Assembly (NCBI GenBank): GCA_023105745.1
Contig: JALGQZ010000016.1
Span: 29,319,154-29,383,153, forward strand
Direction of reading: 5' to 3'
Source of the DNA: Austropuccinia psidii
Lineage: Eukaryota > Basidiomycota > Pucciniomycetes > Pucciniales > Sphaerophragmiaceae
Length of the DNA: 64,000 nt
Of this stretch, positions 11,051-24,193 are shown piece by piece. The position numbers and the translations under genes are program-made. Every line of letters starts with the position of its first letter. Position 1 is the stretch's first letter. Under the pieces are notes generated by a model. That model worked only from the letters and a program-made list of their open reading frames with translations. It was not told the DNA's origin and did no database searches.

Positions 11051-11230
11051 TTGATTAAGTAAAAAAAGATTTTTTCAAGAGAGAAATGAAAAAATAAAGC
11101 CTCACTTATAATAAAAATAATTATTTTCCATGGACTTTTTGAATTATAAGTATTTTTTATATGTTTTTTCATTTTTCAATAGAAGAAAAGTTTTTTAAAA
11201 AGAGTAAGAAACTATGTAACAGGAAAAATA

Positions 11231-11249
11231 TCATGTCTGGGCCCCCAAA
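11231..11249 (-). other. C2 primer binding site
   Basis: On the minus strand directly inside the 5' LTR lies tttgggggcccagacatga. It shares tgggggcc with the family A site, suggesting the same or a related primer tRNA. Confidence 0.55.
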
Positions 11250-14200
11250 TGTAATGTGTGGATATGAAACTTTGATTAAAAATAAAGTACTTTTCCTGTC
11301 CTCAAAATTTGTATAATGTAAAAATATGATTAAAAAATAATATGAAGTAGTATTTTTGAGGGAAAACATGCCAATTTTAGTGCTTTAAACTCTATAAGTA
11401 AAAACCAATAATATTATAAAGATTTATTGTTTTACCAACAATAAAAATTTATCCAAAAATACTCTACAAGAGATATTTAAGGCTACAAAAGAAATTTCTT
11501 CAAGAGCAATTTCAATTGCAATTAATTGAGAAAAGGAATGCAAGAAATTAATTAAAGAACAATGTCTTTAGAGAGTTATTCAAAGAGAAACCACACCCAC
11601 AAGTGACCAGAGTGGATTTGGAAACAAACTGACAAAGACAACAGTGATGAAAGATGCTTTAATTCACTTTTGGGGTGGCTCAGGGTTATATATGATTATA
11701 AGAGTTACAAAAAATTATTATAATGATTTTCTAACGTGGTTAAAAGGTTTAAGATTATATAAGGAATGTGGTTAGAATATTTTATTGATTGGTTTAACAG
11801 TATCTAAACTAATTATAAAAGGAAAAGATTTTGTCATGAAGAGAAAAGTGGGGCAAAGAAGACATTCTTTTAAAGCCACCAATTTTCTTACTCCAAAAGT
11901 AAAATTTACTCTAGTCAGTCGTGAAAAACACTCTGACATCAGAAAAGCCAATTATGGTGTCATTGAATCCTGGTTTAGACCAAAAAGGGCTGATTTTTAG
12001 CCATTTTAGACCCTTAAATCAGCCATTACTATAGTAATACCTAGTCTAGAGCCTTCAAAACACGTGAAAATGTGTGAGAGAGACTTAGAGAGCATTTAAA
12101 ACAGTTTTTACTAAGATTGTTTTAACTTAAGGGTAGTTTTACCCTCTTGGCAACAGTTAAAATTGCCCCAGTTGGTATCAAAACCTCATCTTCAATCGAG
12201 ACACAGACCTTGTGACTAAGTTCCAGGCCAAAATTGATGAAATTTTGTGTGGATTTTGACATCCTAGTCCTTTCAGAAAGGAATTTGGGGGTCTGGCTCC
12301 CCCTTGGAGCTAGAGTACCTTTACCCCCTCAGAATTAATCTTTCCATTTTTTTAATTCCTCATCATGTAATGCACTTGTAATCTACAAAAACAAGTCAGT
12401 TTAGCTTTAAAGTACACAATGTAATAACTGATACCTCATCTGTAAGCTAAAGTTCATTTAGGTAATACACATGCACATTTCGACATTTCAATTGAAAATA
12501 CTTCAATTCCTCATAACCTCTAAGCTACACAAAGCACCTGAATTGTCAGGGTGAGTCTATGTAGAAGCTTAAAAACAGTAAATACAAGCTAGTACTATGA
12601 CTGTGACACGTCAAAAATAAGTAATAAAAAATTCTTCAGGTCCTACTGCTACGTGGTAACAGTGGTGATGAGTCTATTGAGGACCTGGGTTGCAATGTTC
12701 TAATATCTTTGACTGTAAAGAGACACTACAATAATTATATTTAATTATATCTTTGAGTATTCTAAGGACACTACTGATGATTAACAGTCTTGTCACGTAA
12801 GAATATATAATAAAAAGATAAGATGAGGATTTTTGAAGGCAAAAACCCTTCTTTTTATATCTTTCAAGACTGTCAAGAGTTATTTACTCTTCACACGTCA
12901 GAGGAGTGAAAATTTTCACTCCATTGGCCAGTTTGTGGTTCTGGATACTCAATTCTGACGTCAGTTGAGGCAGAATTGTGGTTTTGGGACCACAAATAAT
13001 CATTCTGGATCAATACAGGATGAAAAAACTTTTCACCTGCCACGTCAGCACTTGGATGACGTTGTTCTGGTGTTTGTATGACTAATACTAGTCATTCTGG
13101 GCGGGTTTAAGCTTTGAACAACCATTATTTTGAGTATTAAGACTGTACTGGTTGGTACAGGTTTGGTACAGGCCAGTATTGGCCAAAAAACTTCCAACCA
13201 AGATATCTTGGTCAGTTTTTGAGATATCAAGAAACTAAGAGCACAGAATTGAAGGGCTTAATGAGCTCTTCAATTTGGTATGCTTCATGTTTACCCTTCT
13301 TTAAAATAGCAAAAGTTATAAGGGTTTTAAGTTTTTGGATGTATTTTTGTACATCAGTATGAGGCTTCAAAAACTTCCATACCAGATATCTTCTTCAATT
13401 TGGAAGATATCTGTATTCTGATGATACAGTTTTGTAGGGCTTGATTAGCCCTACAGTTTGGTATGTGACACTGTACAGTTGTATGAGTGTATGCCAAAGA
13501 TACAGGGGTTTGTTTATTTTCTTATTTTCAGAATATCTGTATTTTGGTTATTAAACCTTTGAACCAAGATCCCTCAGTCAATTTAAGAGATACAGAGGTC
13601 TAAGGTGTCTCAAATTAAAGCTCTTGTTGAGATCTTTAATTTGGTTATACTTTTGTACAGTTTTGTACAAGCCCTCTTTGTCTTTCAGGGGGGCTTGGTT
13701 TTGAAAATGAGGTTATATGGTATCTCCAGTTGTAGTGGTGTTACAACAACATGGATGATATCATTGTGTGGCTCTCTATGTGAGCTTTAAGAAAAATACC
13801 ATTTTGGTATAGGGTAACTTAAATATGCATAAGTTAGATGAGAGGTGAAAATAAGGGTTTTGACTTATTTATTCTCCTCTAGGTTTCCTTATTCTGTTTG
13901 GATAAGGTTGGTGTTTAATGTAAGAGGGTTGTTTTCTCTTAATTATTACCTGTATTGACTATATTTGTTCAATACTTGTCATACCATTATTTATGGTATG
14001 TTGGATGTCATGCTAGTGCTCTGTTTTGAGTCACAGGCTGACATGAATTTTAGCACATAAATTGATGGTTAACACCACATGGTGTGAATTAATCCATAGT
14101 TTTGAGGATTTTCAAATTTTGTACAGAAAATACTAAAAACTTAATTTTAGCTTATTTAGAGTTGAGTTATAGAAATTTTACCAAGAGGTGACCCCACCTT

Positions 14201-14549
14201 ATTTGGGTAAAGAATCCAATGGTGAAGTGATTTTCTTATGTTTATTTATTGGGTAAACAGCTATAATATATTTTATGTAATGTTTTACCAAAAATATTTT
14301 AATTTCCCTAATTTTATTAAAAACTTATTTTTACTTAATTTTTTCAATTAAAAATGTATTTTCTAATTTTAAAATCTAATGTAATTTTCATTTTGAATTA
14401 TAATTAAAATTTTATTTTTGCATATGAATTTGTATTTATATTTTAATTTTTATTCTCATAATATAAATAAATGCATTTTTATTTATATTTGTATCTTATT
14501 TTGTTATTTGTGGTCTTTTGAGTATATGAAAATACCACTAAGGCTCACA
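11250..14549 (-). repeat. C2 5' LTR, split by a family A solo LTR
   Basis: The plus strand reads tgtaatgtgtggatatg ... aggctcaca. It aligns with the solo LTR at 34463-36296 once 12544-14048 is removed, giving about 1.8 kb. The ends are TG...CA. The ORF at 11785-12000 inside it recurs in the other LTR only in broken form and is not a gene. Confidence 0.8.
12544..14043 (-). mobile_element. Family A solo LTR inserted in the C2 LTR
   Basis: It begins tgtcagggtgagtctatg and ends cacaggctgaca, a tgtcag/ctgaca inverted pair, with the 5-bp duplication tgaat at 12539-12543 and 14044-14048. The surrounding C2 LTR aligns with the family C solo LTR on both sides. No internal sequence remains, so an insertion has recombined between its LTRs. 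It is diverged from the other family A LTRs. Confidence 0.85.
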
Positions 14550-15832
14550 AGATTCTAATAGCTATTATTTGAATAAGGAAGTGGTATTTATGATGAAATT
14601 TAAGTTAAAACCCCATGAAATAATGGTTTGAAGTCCCAAACAGTTAATTTCAACAGAAAAATTATCAAAAATAAATTTTTGATGATGTAATCAAATCCTC
14701 TTGACAACTTATCAAAGACCTGCAAAAATATCAGAATTGATTCTCCAACTTTTTGTGGAATTAATAAATTAAAGGTCATTAAGAATTAATATTAAGGCTT
14801 AAAATTGATCATTTCTGATCAATAACTCTGATCTTATTTCAAGCTTAACAGTTGAAAAAGAGATCAAACTTGTGAATATTAGGACTTTATTACTAAAACT
14901 ACTATAGTTCACAAAAATTAATGATTTCCCATATTATGATATCATCAAATTTGAGCTATAGTGAGAACTCTAAAAAAAGTGTGATATTGAGATAAAAAAG
15001 TTTAATAATGATGTAATATTAAATATCTTCTCAATTCCAGTCCATAAAATCAGTACACATCTACAAGAAGGTATCTGGTAGCTAGAAGGAAAGATCTTTA
15101 CTATAAAAGGACCTCTTCTTCCTCTGTTTCCCTCTCAGATGCAACAAATACAATGGAATAATCAAATTAAAAGGCCAAATTCTTCATTCTTTAGTATAAA
15201 ACTCTTCTATTTCTAGGGACTAAAGCTTTATTTTAAAATGATAACTATTTTATAAATTATTTCATAATTATAAGATTTTCATTTGGTAATTTCTCTTGAA
15301 ATATTTAAATCCACATAAAAATAGTAAAATTTGTAATTATATCAAGTTTTTATTGAAAATATAGTTTAAATAAGTCATATTTAAATTTTTTGGCATAAAA
15401 AAATATAAATTTATTATCTCAAGTATAAAAAGTAGGTTCTTTTCTCTTATTCTAATATTTTCTCTTTATTATCATCTTAATAATTCTATTATCAATATAA
15501 AGAGTATTTATATTAATATATGAACTCAATATTGGTAATATTATTGTTATAAATTGTTATTTATTATGAAGTATCAATTCACCATGCATTAATTATTTAT
15601 TTCTAACAATGAAAAATCGCAATAATTATATCAATTGTCAAATATTAACATATTAACTTTATTTTATTGTTATATTATTTTCTAAATGATAAGTATTTAT
15701 TCCATAATTATAATAATTCTTTATTATTATAACTATTTAAAAGTTATTATTCATCAAAATTTAGGAAATGTAGATTACAAGAAGTAACACATGAGGAATT
15801 GTTTGCTTATTATTTCATAGTCAAACCTTACA
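14550..15832 (+). repeat. Family F LTR fragment
   Basis: The right end tcatagtcaaaccttaca is the reverse of the left end of the F solo LTR at 37476, and the match continues to about 14550 (agattctaatagc), where C2 inserted. The plus strand has a TATA-like actataaaagg at about 15101 matching in reverse one at about 38210, which sets the orientation. About 1.28 kb of the 1.97 kb LTR is present. Confidence 0.75.
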
Positions 15833-18575
15833 TCCATATAATATACAACTGTCTGTTAGATACATCTTTCTTCAGAATACTTTTTTATTGATATTTTTTG
15901 AATCCCCATCAGAACCTCTTTGGTTTTTTCATATATTAGCATACTTCAGCTGTATGAGAAATTGGAAGGTAAACACATCAATTTGAACTTGTAGAATGAT
16001 TTTTGATATTTTGAAATTCCGAAATAATGATTTTGTGGTATTTGAATTAATTTTTCTGAAAATAATGATTCAATATCACCTGATTTAAATTCTTGTAACA
16101 TCTTTTATCAAGAAGGCATTTCTTCTTGGAAGTTTAATTATCTTTTAGAAAATCCTATGAGTAATCTCAGGTATAAATTGAACAAATAAAATGCCAAAAT
16201 TCTGTGGTTAAATTTGGGATTTATTGACATCAATCTTCAAGGAAAAAAATATTTCAGATATGGGATACGCAGTCAAGCCATTATAAAAAAAATCTTGTGA
16301 AAAAGGTGAAAGATTTGCATGAAAATAAAATAAAGTATTAATGTAAATAATTTGAGAAAAGTTTTATCTTCACTTCAAAGCTGATATAACAAGAAAAAAC
16401 CGCACTTTTCACACTTTACACCTGGAATTAAATAAAAAACAACTTCAATTGACAAAATCCTACAGGAAAGAAAGAAGAATAGTGCGAAAGAATTATTTAA
16501 CCACATAAACTTACAAGATTTATATGTCCTAAAATTAAAAAAATATCAATAATTTCAATCTTCAATATTGAATTTTTGGAAGGATTAATGACTCAGAACC
16601 AATAACCGATTCAATATATCAAAAAGGACTCACTTAAATTAGCCAGTACTATAGGGGGAGAAGGGGATATTAAAATCTCTATTCCAAATATTGATTGGAA
16701 ATTTGAATATGACCAAAATATTGATAAGAAGTTCATGAGAAATTGGTTTCCAGTTAAACATAATTTAGAAAAGGAAATAGAAAAATAGTATAGTATCATT
16801 TACCTTGAATAATGAGAATCTGATTGAAAAATATTATTTTAAAAGTTAATAAATATGGGGCTAATTCAGATCATAGAATATTCTAGGGATTACTGGTACT
16901 TGATGTAGGTCTGGTACCAGATTTTATGATTACTAAATTTCTATGTAGTAAACCTTCAAGATACTAATGAAATGAGCTGGAAGCTAGGTTTCAAATACCA
17001 CCCAGGCTTAACTTATAGAGGGGAAATTAATAAAGAGAAAATATTAAGAACGAAAAAGAAACTAATAAGTATTACCATAAATAAAGTATCAAGATAAATT
17101 ACCAAAGATGAGTATTTTGTGATAGGAGAATGCAATAGTTAGTATAATTACATGATAGAATGGAAAAAATATATAAAAAAAATCAAAAATTTTTATCCAC
17201 AGTTCCATTTATTCTAAAAACAAATATTACATTCATCACTCTCTAAAAAATAATTTCATACAAGAATGCCATTTTAGATGTTTAAGTGGAATATTAGTAA
17301 TTTTTCTATGACAAAAAATGTGTTTTAAAGAGTAAATTGAAAACATTTGGTAGTATCAGATTATATGTTTCTTAATTTGAGATTCCAAGTAAATCTGAGA
17401 GTAAATTGTTCTAGTTTATTAATCTATTTTGTATGAAACTTTGATTGTATGTTGAGGAGAAAAGACCAAACTAGACATAATTTTCCCTTCTTGAAAGCTA
17501 TAATCTAAATAGAATTTTGGTTTTTTATTAATATCCAAACTTTAAAAAATAATATCACTCTTCAAATCATAACATTTCCACCATCTATTTCTGATATCAG
17601 GAAGCTACTTGAATGGTGATATAAAAGTTATTTCTGTGAATAACTGTTAAGTTCTTGGAACTAAATCTCATTAATTCAAAAAGTATTAAAATATCAAATT
17701 TTAATGAGCAGATTGAGAATATGCCTTCAATTTCACACTAAAGTTTGTAATGAGGAAGAGATATTTAATAATATAATAATATACTCTCTGTTAATTAGTA
17801 AGGGCAAATGAACAAAATAGAATGGTTGAAATTGGAAATTCAAAAGCCATAGAGGAAAATGATTATAAAATAATTTCCCAAGTAAGGATTTTCATTTACA
17901 ATAGATGTGAATTTTAAGTCTTCCTGAATTCAGTGAAGTCATTTTACTCTTTTTAATAAACTGGGGAAAAGCGTTTGAAGTTATTACTAGATTGAGGTAG
18001 CCATTCTTCTAGCACACAATACTTTAAAAGCTTGAATTATTCATGGTTGAAGCCAATCAATAAACTTCTGCTTTCAGAAGAAAGTTCAATGAAATGAAGT
18101 CATTTTAGCTTTGAGATTTTTTGTTATGGAAGGAATAAGAATTGAAATTTATAATAGGTTTCAAGAAGGTCATGATCCTGGAGGGAAAAGGTTTTGGCTT
18201 AAATTTTACAACTAGATACTTAAATACTTGCTGAGCCTTTCTGATATCAGTATCAAAACACATATAGTTCACTCTAAATCACTCTGGGATATGCTTATAG
18301 CCTACATAACTGCCTGACATGAGTAAAATCTCAAAAATGCCACTTTTAATACAATGAGATTAAATTCTTGTGTAATAACAGCAAAGTAATTATCAACCTG
18401 GCCATGTGGTATTGCATATGAGAAAGCTCTAATTTAAGCTATAGGCCTATTACAGCTTGAAAAGTGAAGAACATCAGCTTGAAGTGTACTGAATCTATAT
18501 GTTTGGAAAAGAATTAGATTCATTATCACTTAAACGTTTCAAAATAGAAGGTTTTGGTAGAAAATATAGAGCATC
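15833..18575. other. Unassigned AT-rich DNA
   Basis: About 2.7 kb between the F fragment and A2. I found no LTR ends, no catalytic motifs and no long open frame. One short protein-like frame (16606-16788) stands out, followed by weaker traces to about 17100. It could be an old repeat or relic unique sequence. Confidence 0.5.
16606..16788 (+). pseudogene. Short unidentified coding relic
   Basis: About 60 codons bounded by stops, reading PIQYIKKDSLKLASTIGGEG, then SIPNIDWKFEYDQNIDKKF and ending HNLEKEIEK. The composition is protein-like rather than random: Gly pairs, two Trp, alternating charged residues. Downstream pieces (for example NEMSWKLGFKYHPGLTYRGE at about 16970) may belong to the same protein. 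I do not recognise the family. No start codon or promoter is evident. Confidence 0.35.
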
Positions 18576-19978
18576 TGTCAGGCTGAGTCTATGATGAGGC
18601 TGTAATAACACTATTTGAAACTTTAACTATGACTGTGAAATGGTAAAATTAATTAAAAAAAGGTTTGACTTAGATTATGAGGGTTTCAAAACAAAGGGAT
18701 AAGGGCTTTACTATTAAGAAATAGTGGTGGTAAGCAATGATGGAAGCCCTGGTTGCAGTCTTACCATTTGAATTACTATAATAAGAACTACAATACTTAG
18801 ATTTAAAGTATACCTGACTTGTTTTCCGAGGGTATAGCTGTTTTTGACAATGGTAAAATGTAGGAATTTAAGAACAGGATGGGGATTCCTTTCCTGGCAG
18901 AGAAAAGGCCTCCTTTTATCCTGAAAAGGGGTAGAATTTACCTCTACACCATCCACATGGAAGAAGTGCAGATTTTTTCACTTCAGAGTACTGGATTTTG
19001 GTTTTAACTAGGCCTGTATACTCTGTATTGGGCTCAGATGTGCTTTTGAAACCACATCTGGGAATTTTTCCCCAATACAGGGTGAAGCTTTATATCTGGG
19101 GACCACACAGCCCTCTTCTGATGTGTATGATGCATAGAATATTGTACAGAACCTGTATGGGACCCCACTATTGAATACACTATGAGTTATTGAAGTATAA
19201 ACATGCTTCTTTGTCTGTTTGAAACCCCATAATCATAGTTATGGGATAGTATACCACAGAAAAGGTGTATTGGTCCAGCTGTGTGATTTTAGCCTTAAAA
19301 CTGCTATACCTTTGTCAGTTTTGGGGATGTTGGGCTCAGAATCAGCTCATTGTGTATCCCTGGATGAGATCTACACAATGGTACCTCATTTAGTATGGTT
19401 AAAATTAAATATGGAAAAGTTATGCCATGTACAATTATTGTTATTTGGGTATATAAGTTTCTCAATATCTGTATGGAACTTGTTTGCTCTATACCATTTA
19501 TTCAAAATGAGATATAGGGAAATAGATGGCACCATCAGATAGCCCTGATTGTGCTACTTCCAAGAATACCCCACTTTAAGTAGCCCACACTAAAACTGTA
19601 GAAGCTAGATGAGAGGTGAATATTTTCTTTACCCTTATTTGACCTCATTTTGGTCATAAAATCTGTAATTTTGGTGCTAGCTCACTTTTTCCATTACCAT
19701 TGGATAGCCCTGACCTAGAGATTTAATTTGAATACACATTTGATAAGGTTAATTCTCTTCCTCTGGATTTCAGATGAGAGGGGGAAATTACGGTTGAGCC
19801 TCAGAAACTTCTTTGAGCAGAAATAACTTTGTTATTATTTGTACAAAAATGATGGGAGTTGTATATTTAGAAGCAGGTGAGTTTTGTCTTTCTTTTGATA
19901 CCTTCTGAGCTGGTCTGGCTAAGCTCCATGTTTTGGTGGTATCTTAGGTTTACCATTGGGTTAGGGTATTTGGATGTC
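18576..19978 (-). repeat. A2 3' LTR
   Basis: The plus strand starts tgtcaggctgagtctatg, with no PBS outside it, so this is the outer end. Flanking gcatc at 18571-18575 is the candidate duplication. The inner edge lacks about 30 bases that the solo LTR at 12544 has, because a deletion fused RNase H to LTR at about 19978. Confidence 0.8.
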
Positions 19979-21260
19979 ATGATTTTATTATCCAGTGGCC
20001 ATCTACTGAGACCATCTGCATTGGTGTGGATTTTACTTCTGTGTATATGATGGTCAAATTACCTCTATACTCTTTAATGGATATTTGCCACCTAAACATG
20101 TGTCTATTAGTAGTATTCATGTTACGTAAAGACTTGAGTGCTGTGCAGTCTGTGTAGACTTCAAACACTGCATCATACAGACAATAATGGAGTTTCTCTA
20201 GGGACCAGACGAGGAAGAGGTATTCAGTCTGGGTTTCTTCATACATAGCTTCTGAATCTCTCAGTTTCCTGGAGATATAAAATATTACCCCTTCCCTTGG
20301 TTCACAATCCACAATTTGTCTTTGGTGCACAGCAGTTCCAAATCCTTGACTGAAAGCTGCATCTATGTACAACTTGAATGGTAATTCAAAGTCCGGGGGC
20401 ATCAGGAGAGGTGCATTGGTTAGTTAATGTCTGATCCTCTCATAGGCATCCCTCATTTCCTTGGTAGTTTCAAAAACTAAATCTTTTGAACATAACTTGT
20501 ATATACTACTAGCAATGTGGGAAACGTTTTTGATGTGGTTTCTGTAGTAGCTAGCAAACACAAGTAAAGATTGCATCTCTTTGATGTTCTTTGGTACTGG
20601 ATTTTGAAGTACTTCTGCTACTTCACTCTGGTCTATGGCCAGACTAAGGCCTGAGACTTGATGTCCTAGTGCCAATAATTCTTGTTGGCCGAAATTGCAC
20701 TTCTTGAGTGAAATTCTCAGATTTATGGGTGTGCATTTACTAAGGACTCTGTCTATGTAATGCACATGGTCTTTGCATGCCTCTTAGTGTATGATGATGT
20801 CATCAATATATACTACCATCCAGCCTTCCAAAATTTCTTCTTGAAATATCATTTTCATCATCCTTTGGAAGTGGGCTGGTACATTTGTAATGCCAAATAG
20901 CATCCTGTTATATTCATATATACCCATTTGGCATATAATTCTGAGTAGCTTCATGGAGGTTGGTTCAACCCCATTCTGATGAAAGCCTTTCAGACAATAC
21001 CTCTTCTTTATATATTTGGCTTTTGTTAGGTTGTCTAGGGCATGAGGTATCTTTGGTATGGGGTGCCTATCCACTTTTGTGTAATTATTCAGGGCTCTGA
21101 AATCCCCACACAACCTAGATTTGCCATCATTCCAGGTGATAATGACAGGCCTGGTGATTTGCACTATTTCATTATGTCCTATCTTCCTGATAAAATCAAT
21201 TTCTAGGGCTTCATTGATGTGTTTCTCTATTTCCTAGTTTCCAGGCTTGCTGGGTATTGA
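19979..21260 (-). pseudogene. A2 reverse transcriptase and RNase H
   Basis: RT reads SRLCGDFRALNNYTKVDRHP, then MGIYEYNRMLFGITNVPAHF, with the intact catalytic YIDD at 20800-20811, followed by a stop at about 20784, thumb (LGHQVSGLSLAID) and connection. RNase H starts at ELPFKLYIDAAFSQGFGTAV (first Asp), includes EYLFLVWSLEKLHY (Glu region) and VFEVYTDCTALKS (Asp). The frame ends at DGHWIIKS, where LTR sequence begins, so the linker and integrase are deleted. Three stops separate the open blocks. Confidence 0.85.
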
Positions 21261-22090
21261 GGTCTTCACACCATGGATGCATAGGGTCTTTCCACATCTA
21301 GATATAGTTCTATATCATTTCCCCTTATTTTTCCTAAATATTCTTCACCAATATCAAATGCTGGGCTATTTTTTCTCAGAATTTTCAGTATACTAAGTTT
21401 TTGTTTACTAGTGAGGTTGGTGCTTAATTGCCCCTCTTGGAGTTCATTCAGTAATTTTTCTAGAGGGTCATGGGTAGACATTGTATATAAATCAAGTGAA
21501 AATTACTTTTCCTTGTTTGCACCTATGGTTATATTCTTTTTTTACTATTGTAAATATCAATTCCACACATCCTCTGGAAGTCTGTTCCCAGTGAAAAACC
21601 CTTGGATGTGAGCATCTTCAAGCACAAAGAACTCTGGGTTGAGTCTGATTTTACCCTTTCTATGGGGTATAAATATCTCTTTGATAACTTTCCCAATGTC
21701 TATCATATTCCCTGTTTCACTTTTAAAAGGTTTTGCCTTTGTTGGAAAGAGCTTCCTCTCCCAATTTGGGAATTTGTTGTCCAGATAATCTTTGGCCATT
21801 ATTGAGAAGTGTGCCCCACTCTCAATAATAAATGGGTGCTGAGAATTGTCAATGAAAACATTCATCTTTGTGGCTGTCCCATGTATATATGCAATTTCTT
21901 TAGTTGGTGTAACTAGGAATATTTGTGCATCTTGTGTGCATTTAAAAAAGCTTTTATTTTCAGTGTCCTGTGGCATTCCTGCTTCTAACTGTATGTCCTG
22001 AATTTCTAACTGTGTTTCCTCTTTGTACTCCAAATAAAAATCCTTCCCTTGGGTTGTGGTCTTTGTCAGATTGTTCTGTGATGGCATCAC
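21261..22090 (-). pseudogene. A2 protease and Pol linker
   Basis: The 177-codon frame at 21557-22090 contains MPQDTENKSFFKC, AYIHGTATKMNV and FIIESGAHFSIMAKDYLDN. The catalytic triad reads Glu-Ser-Gly where A1 has Asp-Ser-Gly, so the active Asp is lost. After a frame break the linker LTSKQKLSILKILRKNSPAF (21266-21481) leads to RT. It lies between gag and RT as in A1. Confidence 0.75.
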
Positions 22091-22652
22091 CCATAGAGTC
22101 TCATTCAGAATCCTCTATTGAGGATTCTTCCTATGGGCCTTGTTTAATGGAATAGAATTTTTTCTTCTCCTTTGCAAAGTTATTGGCATAGTGGTCTGTT
22201 CACCCACAATTGTGACAATAGTTTTTCTTCTTGGTCACTTTTGCCATTCTTTCTTTGGGTTTATCTTTGAATTCCACCCTGAAAGGTTGGTTATCTTTGA
22301 AACTACTGCTTTTTTATAGGGAATATTTTCCTATGTTTGTTCTTTTCCTTAAATCTTTTCAGGTGTTTGCAATTTGATCTAGAGTGCAACTTCGGTTGCA
22401 TTTGCATTTTCTTGCATGCTCTACTTATCCTGGAATTTGTGTCAGGATTTTGTGATTCCTCATCTGAATATTCATTTGAGGATCAATGGCTTTAAGGCTT
22501 TTAGATTTTCTAAGACACCACTCATATAGATTGTTGTCCACAGAGTACTTGAAATTTTCAAATGAGATGGTGTTTTGCCATATCCAAGTACCATTCCTGT
22601 ACTGTTTGATTATCTGACTCTTCCACCATGGCCAGTTCCTTTCTCCATGGAT
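22091..22652 (-). pseudogene. A2 gag, C-terminal part
   Basis: On the minus strand the region continues gag after the D1 insertion. A zinc knuckle is recognisable near 22205 as CHNCG-stop-TDHYANNF: the last Cys is Phe and a TGA interrupts it. Upstream and downstream fragments match A1 7560-8300. Frameshifts are frequent. Confidence 0.65.
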
Positions 22653-22657
22653 TTCTT
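22653..22657. other. Target-site duplication of D1, left
   Basis: ttctt before tgtaacaacc; the same five bases follow the right LTR at 32766-32770. A1 gag at 7556-7563 has the equivalent unbroken sequence in reverse. Confidence 0.85.
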
Positions 22658-23404
22658 TGTAACAACCACTAGTTAGGGGTAAGGGTATTCAATCTTACAC
22701 CCACTCAAACACCTCAAATCAGAAATCCACTGTGTGTATCAGCAATCGGTTTCAGCAATCTTCCTTGCTGAAACATGCATACAGTCTTGTGAATCAATAC
22801 AGCTTTTCAACACTTGTACAGGTTGGAATTATCCAATACAGTCTGGATACACCATCCTGAAACTGTATGATCACTCAACACTACCACTTCTCCTGTACAG
22901 ATACTGTACCATTTGTAAAGGACCTGTATTGGCAAGACTGAATTAAATCATCAATCCCTCTCATGAAACCCTCTTCCTGGATCAGGGCTTGCGATTCTCA
23001 CATATACCAGCCCCTCTTTCTCTCCCCTGGGGACTTTTCCCCAGTTAATTAATTTAGTTGATTTATTAATTTATAATTCTTCTAACTCTTATTTTTGGTT
23101 ATTATGATCATTGGTATGAAGTATGTCTTTGCATTTTTCTCTTGCCTGTTCAGTATGAGGTGTGGTGGCCATATCCTTATTAGCCCTCATCTTTTCTCTC
23201 TAACAGGTTGAAACAGTGGGCTTGGACTTGTTAGTGGTTGGCTCTTCTATTTCTTAATCTGATTCTTGTTGCTACTTTTTTTATATTAGTATTTCTTTGA
23301 AATAATTACCCTCATTACACTTTTAAGTGTTTTTCCCCTTCTCATCCTTTGAGCCCTCTGCAGTGAGTCCCAGGCCCTCTTCAATTACAAGAGCCCCTGT
23401 GACA
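22658..23404 (+). repeat. D1 5' LTR
   Basis: tgtaacaaccactagttagg ... gagcccctgtgaca, 747 bp, matching 32003-32765. The ends are TG...CA. Confidence 0.9.
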
Positions 23405-24193
23405 TTAAATTAATTAACTCATATATGATTCTTTTGTTTCATTCATATAACTTCATTTCTATAATTCATCAATGATGAACTCTTTATTATTTTATGATTC
23501 TTTATGATTATGACTTTTTCTCTCATCAATTATATTCATATGGAAATTGATTCTTTTCATAACATAATCATTGCTGACCATCTCATTTCATTCTCAATTT
23601 TATCTCAATCAAATTTCTCTTTTTGTTTGCTCATTCAACCCTTATCAGGAATTCTATTTATTGTTTAATTGATTATTTGGGATTCATTGGTCTATTTATT
23701 CAGCAACGCAGGATTTTATTTGTTTTTGGAGTGGATTGATTAACCAATTTTGGATCCTCAAGATAACCGATTGATCTTCAAGAATCAATTTTGATTATTG
23801 ATTGATTCCACTTCATCAAGATATTGAATTTAATCCTGGTGAAATTGATTTGACTGATTGGTTCCTCAAGATTTGAGCTTATATTGAAGACATTGATTTA
23901 TTGATTGAATATTGAATTCTTCAAGACTTATTGATATTTAATTGATTGTTGAAATTGATTTAGTGACTGAATGATTGATTGATTTATTTATTGTTGAATT
24001 CTTCAAGAATTATTGATATTTGATTGATTGTTGATATTGAATAAATTGATTGATTGATTGATTGAATTTGACTTCACCTCAAAACTGTTGATTGATTACT
24101 CAAGATCATCACAATTTGATTGATCATTGATTTGGCAAATCTTTGATTCCTTATTCTAAAGTACATGATTTTTTTGTTTTTAATTTTTCAATA
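23405..24193 (+). other. D1 leader, ATTG-rich
   Basis: Directly after the LTR comes ttaaattaattaactc, without a TGG-type tRNA primer site. From about 23640 to 24110 the leader is full of attgatt repeats with scattered cttcaaga. No gene. Confidence 0.6.

Larger units (their letters stand above)
9612..14549 (-). mobile_element. C2: family C Ty3 element, 5' half only
   Basis: On the minus strand the order is 5' LTR (11250-14549, itself interrupted), PBS, ORF0, then gag running left to the break at about 9612. All of pol and the 3' LTR are missing. Its right LTR end splits a family F LTR, whose remainder begins at 14550. Confidence 0.75.

Noticed and set aside
11785..12000. 71-codon ORF
   Set aside because: Lies in the C2 LTR; the same sequence in the LTR at 34463 is broken. 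Chance frame.
13605..13790. 61-codon ORF
   Set aside because: Inside the family A solo LTR; not conserved in the other family A LTRs.
16606..16788. Possible integrated viral gene
   Set aside because: No recognisable viral motif; too short to argue for any origin.
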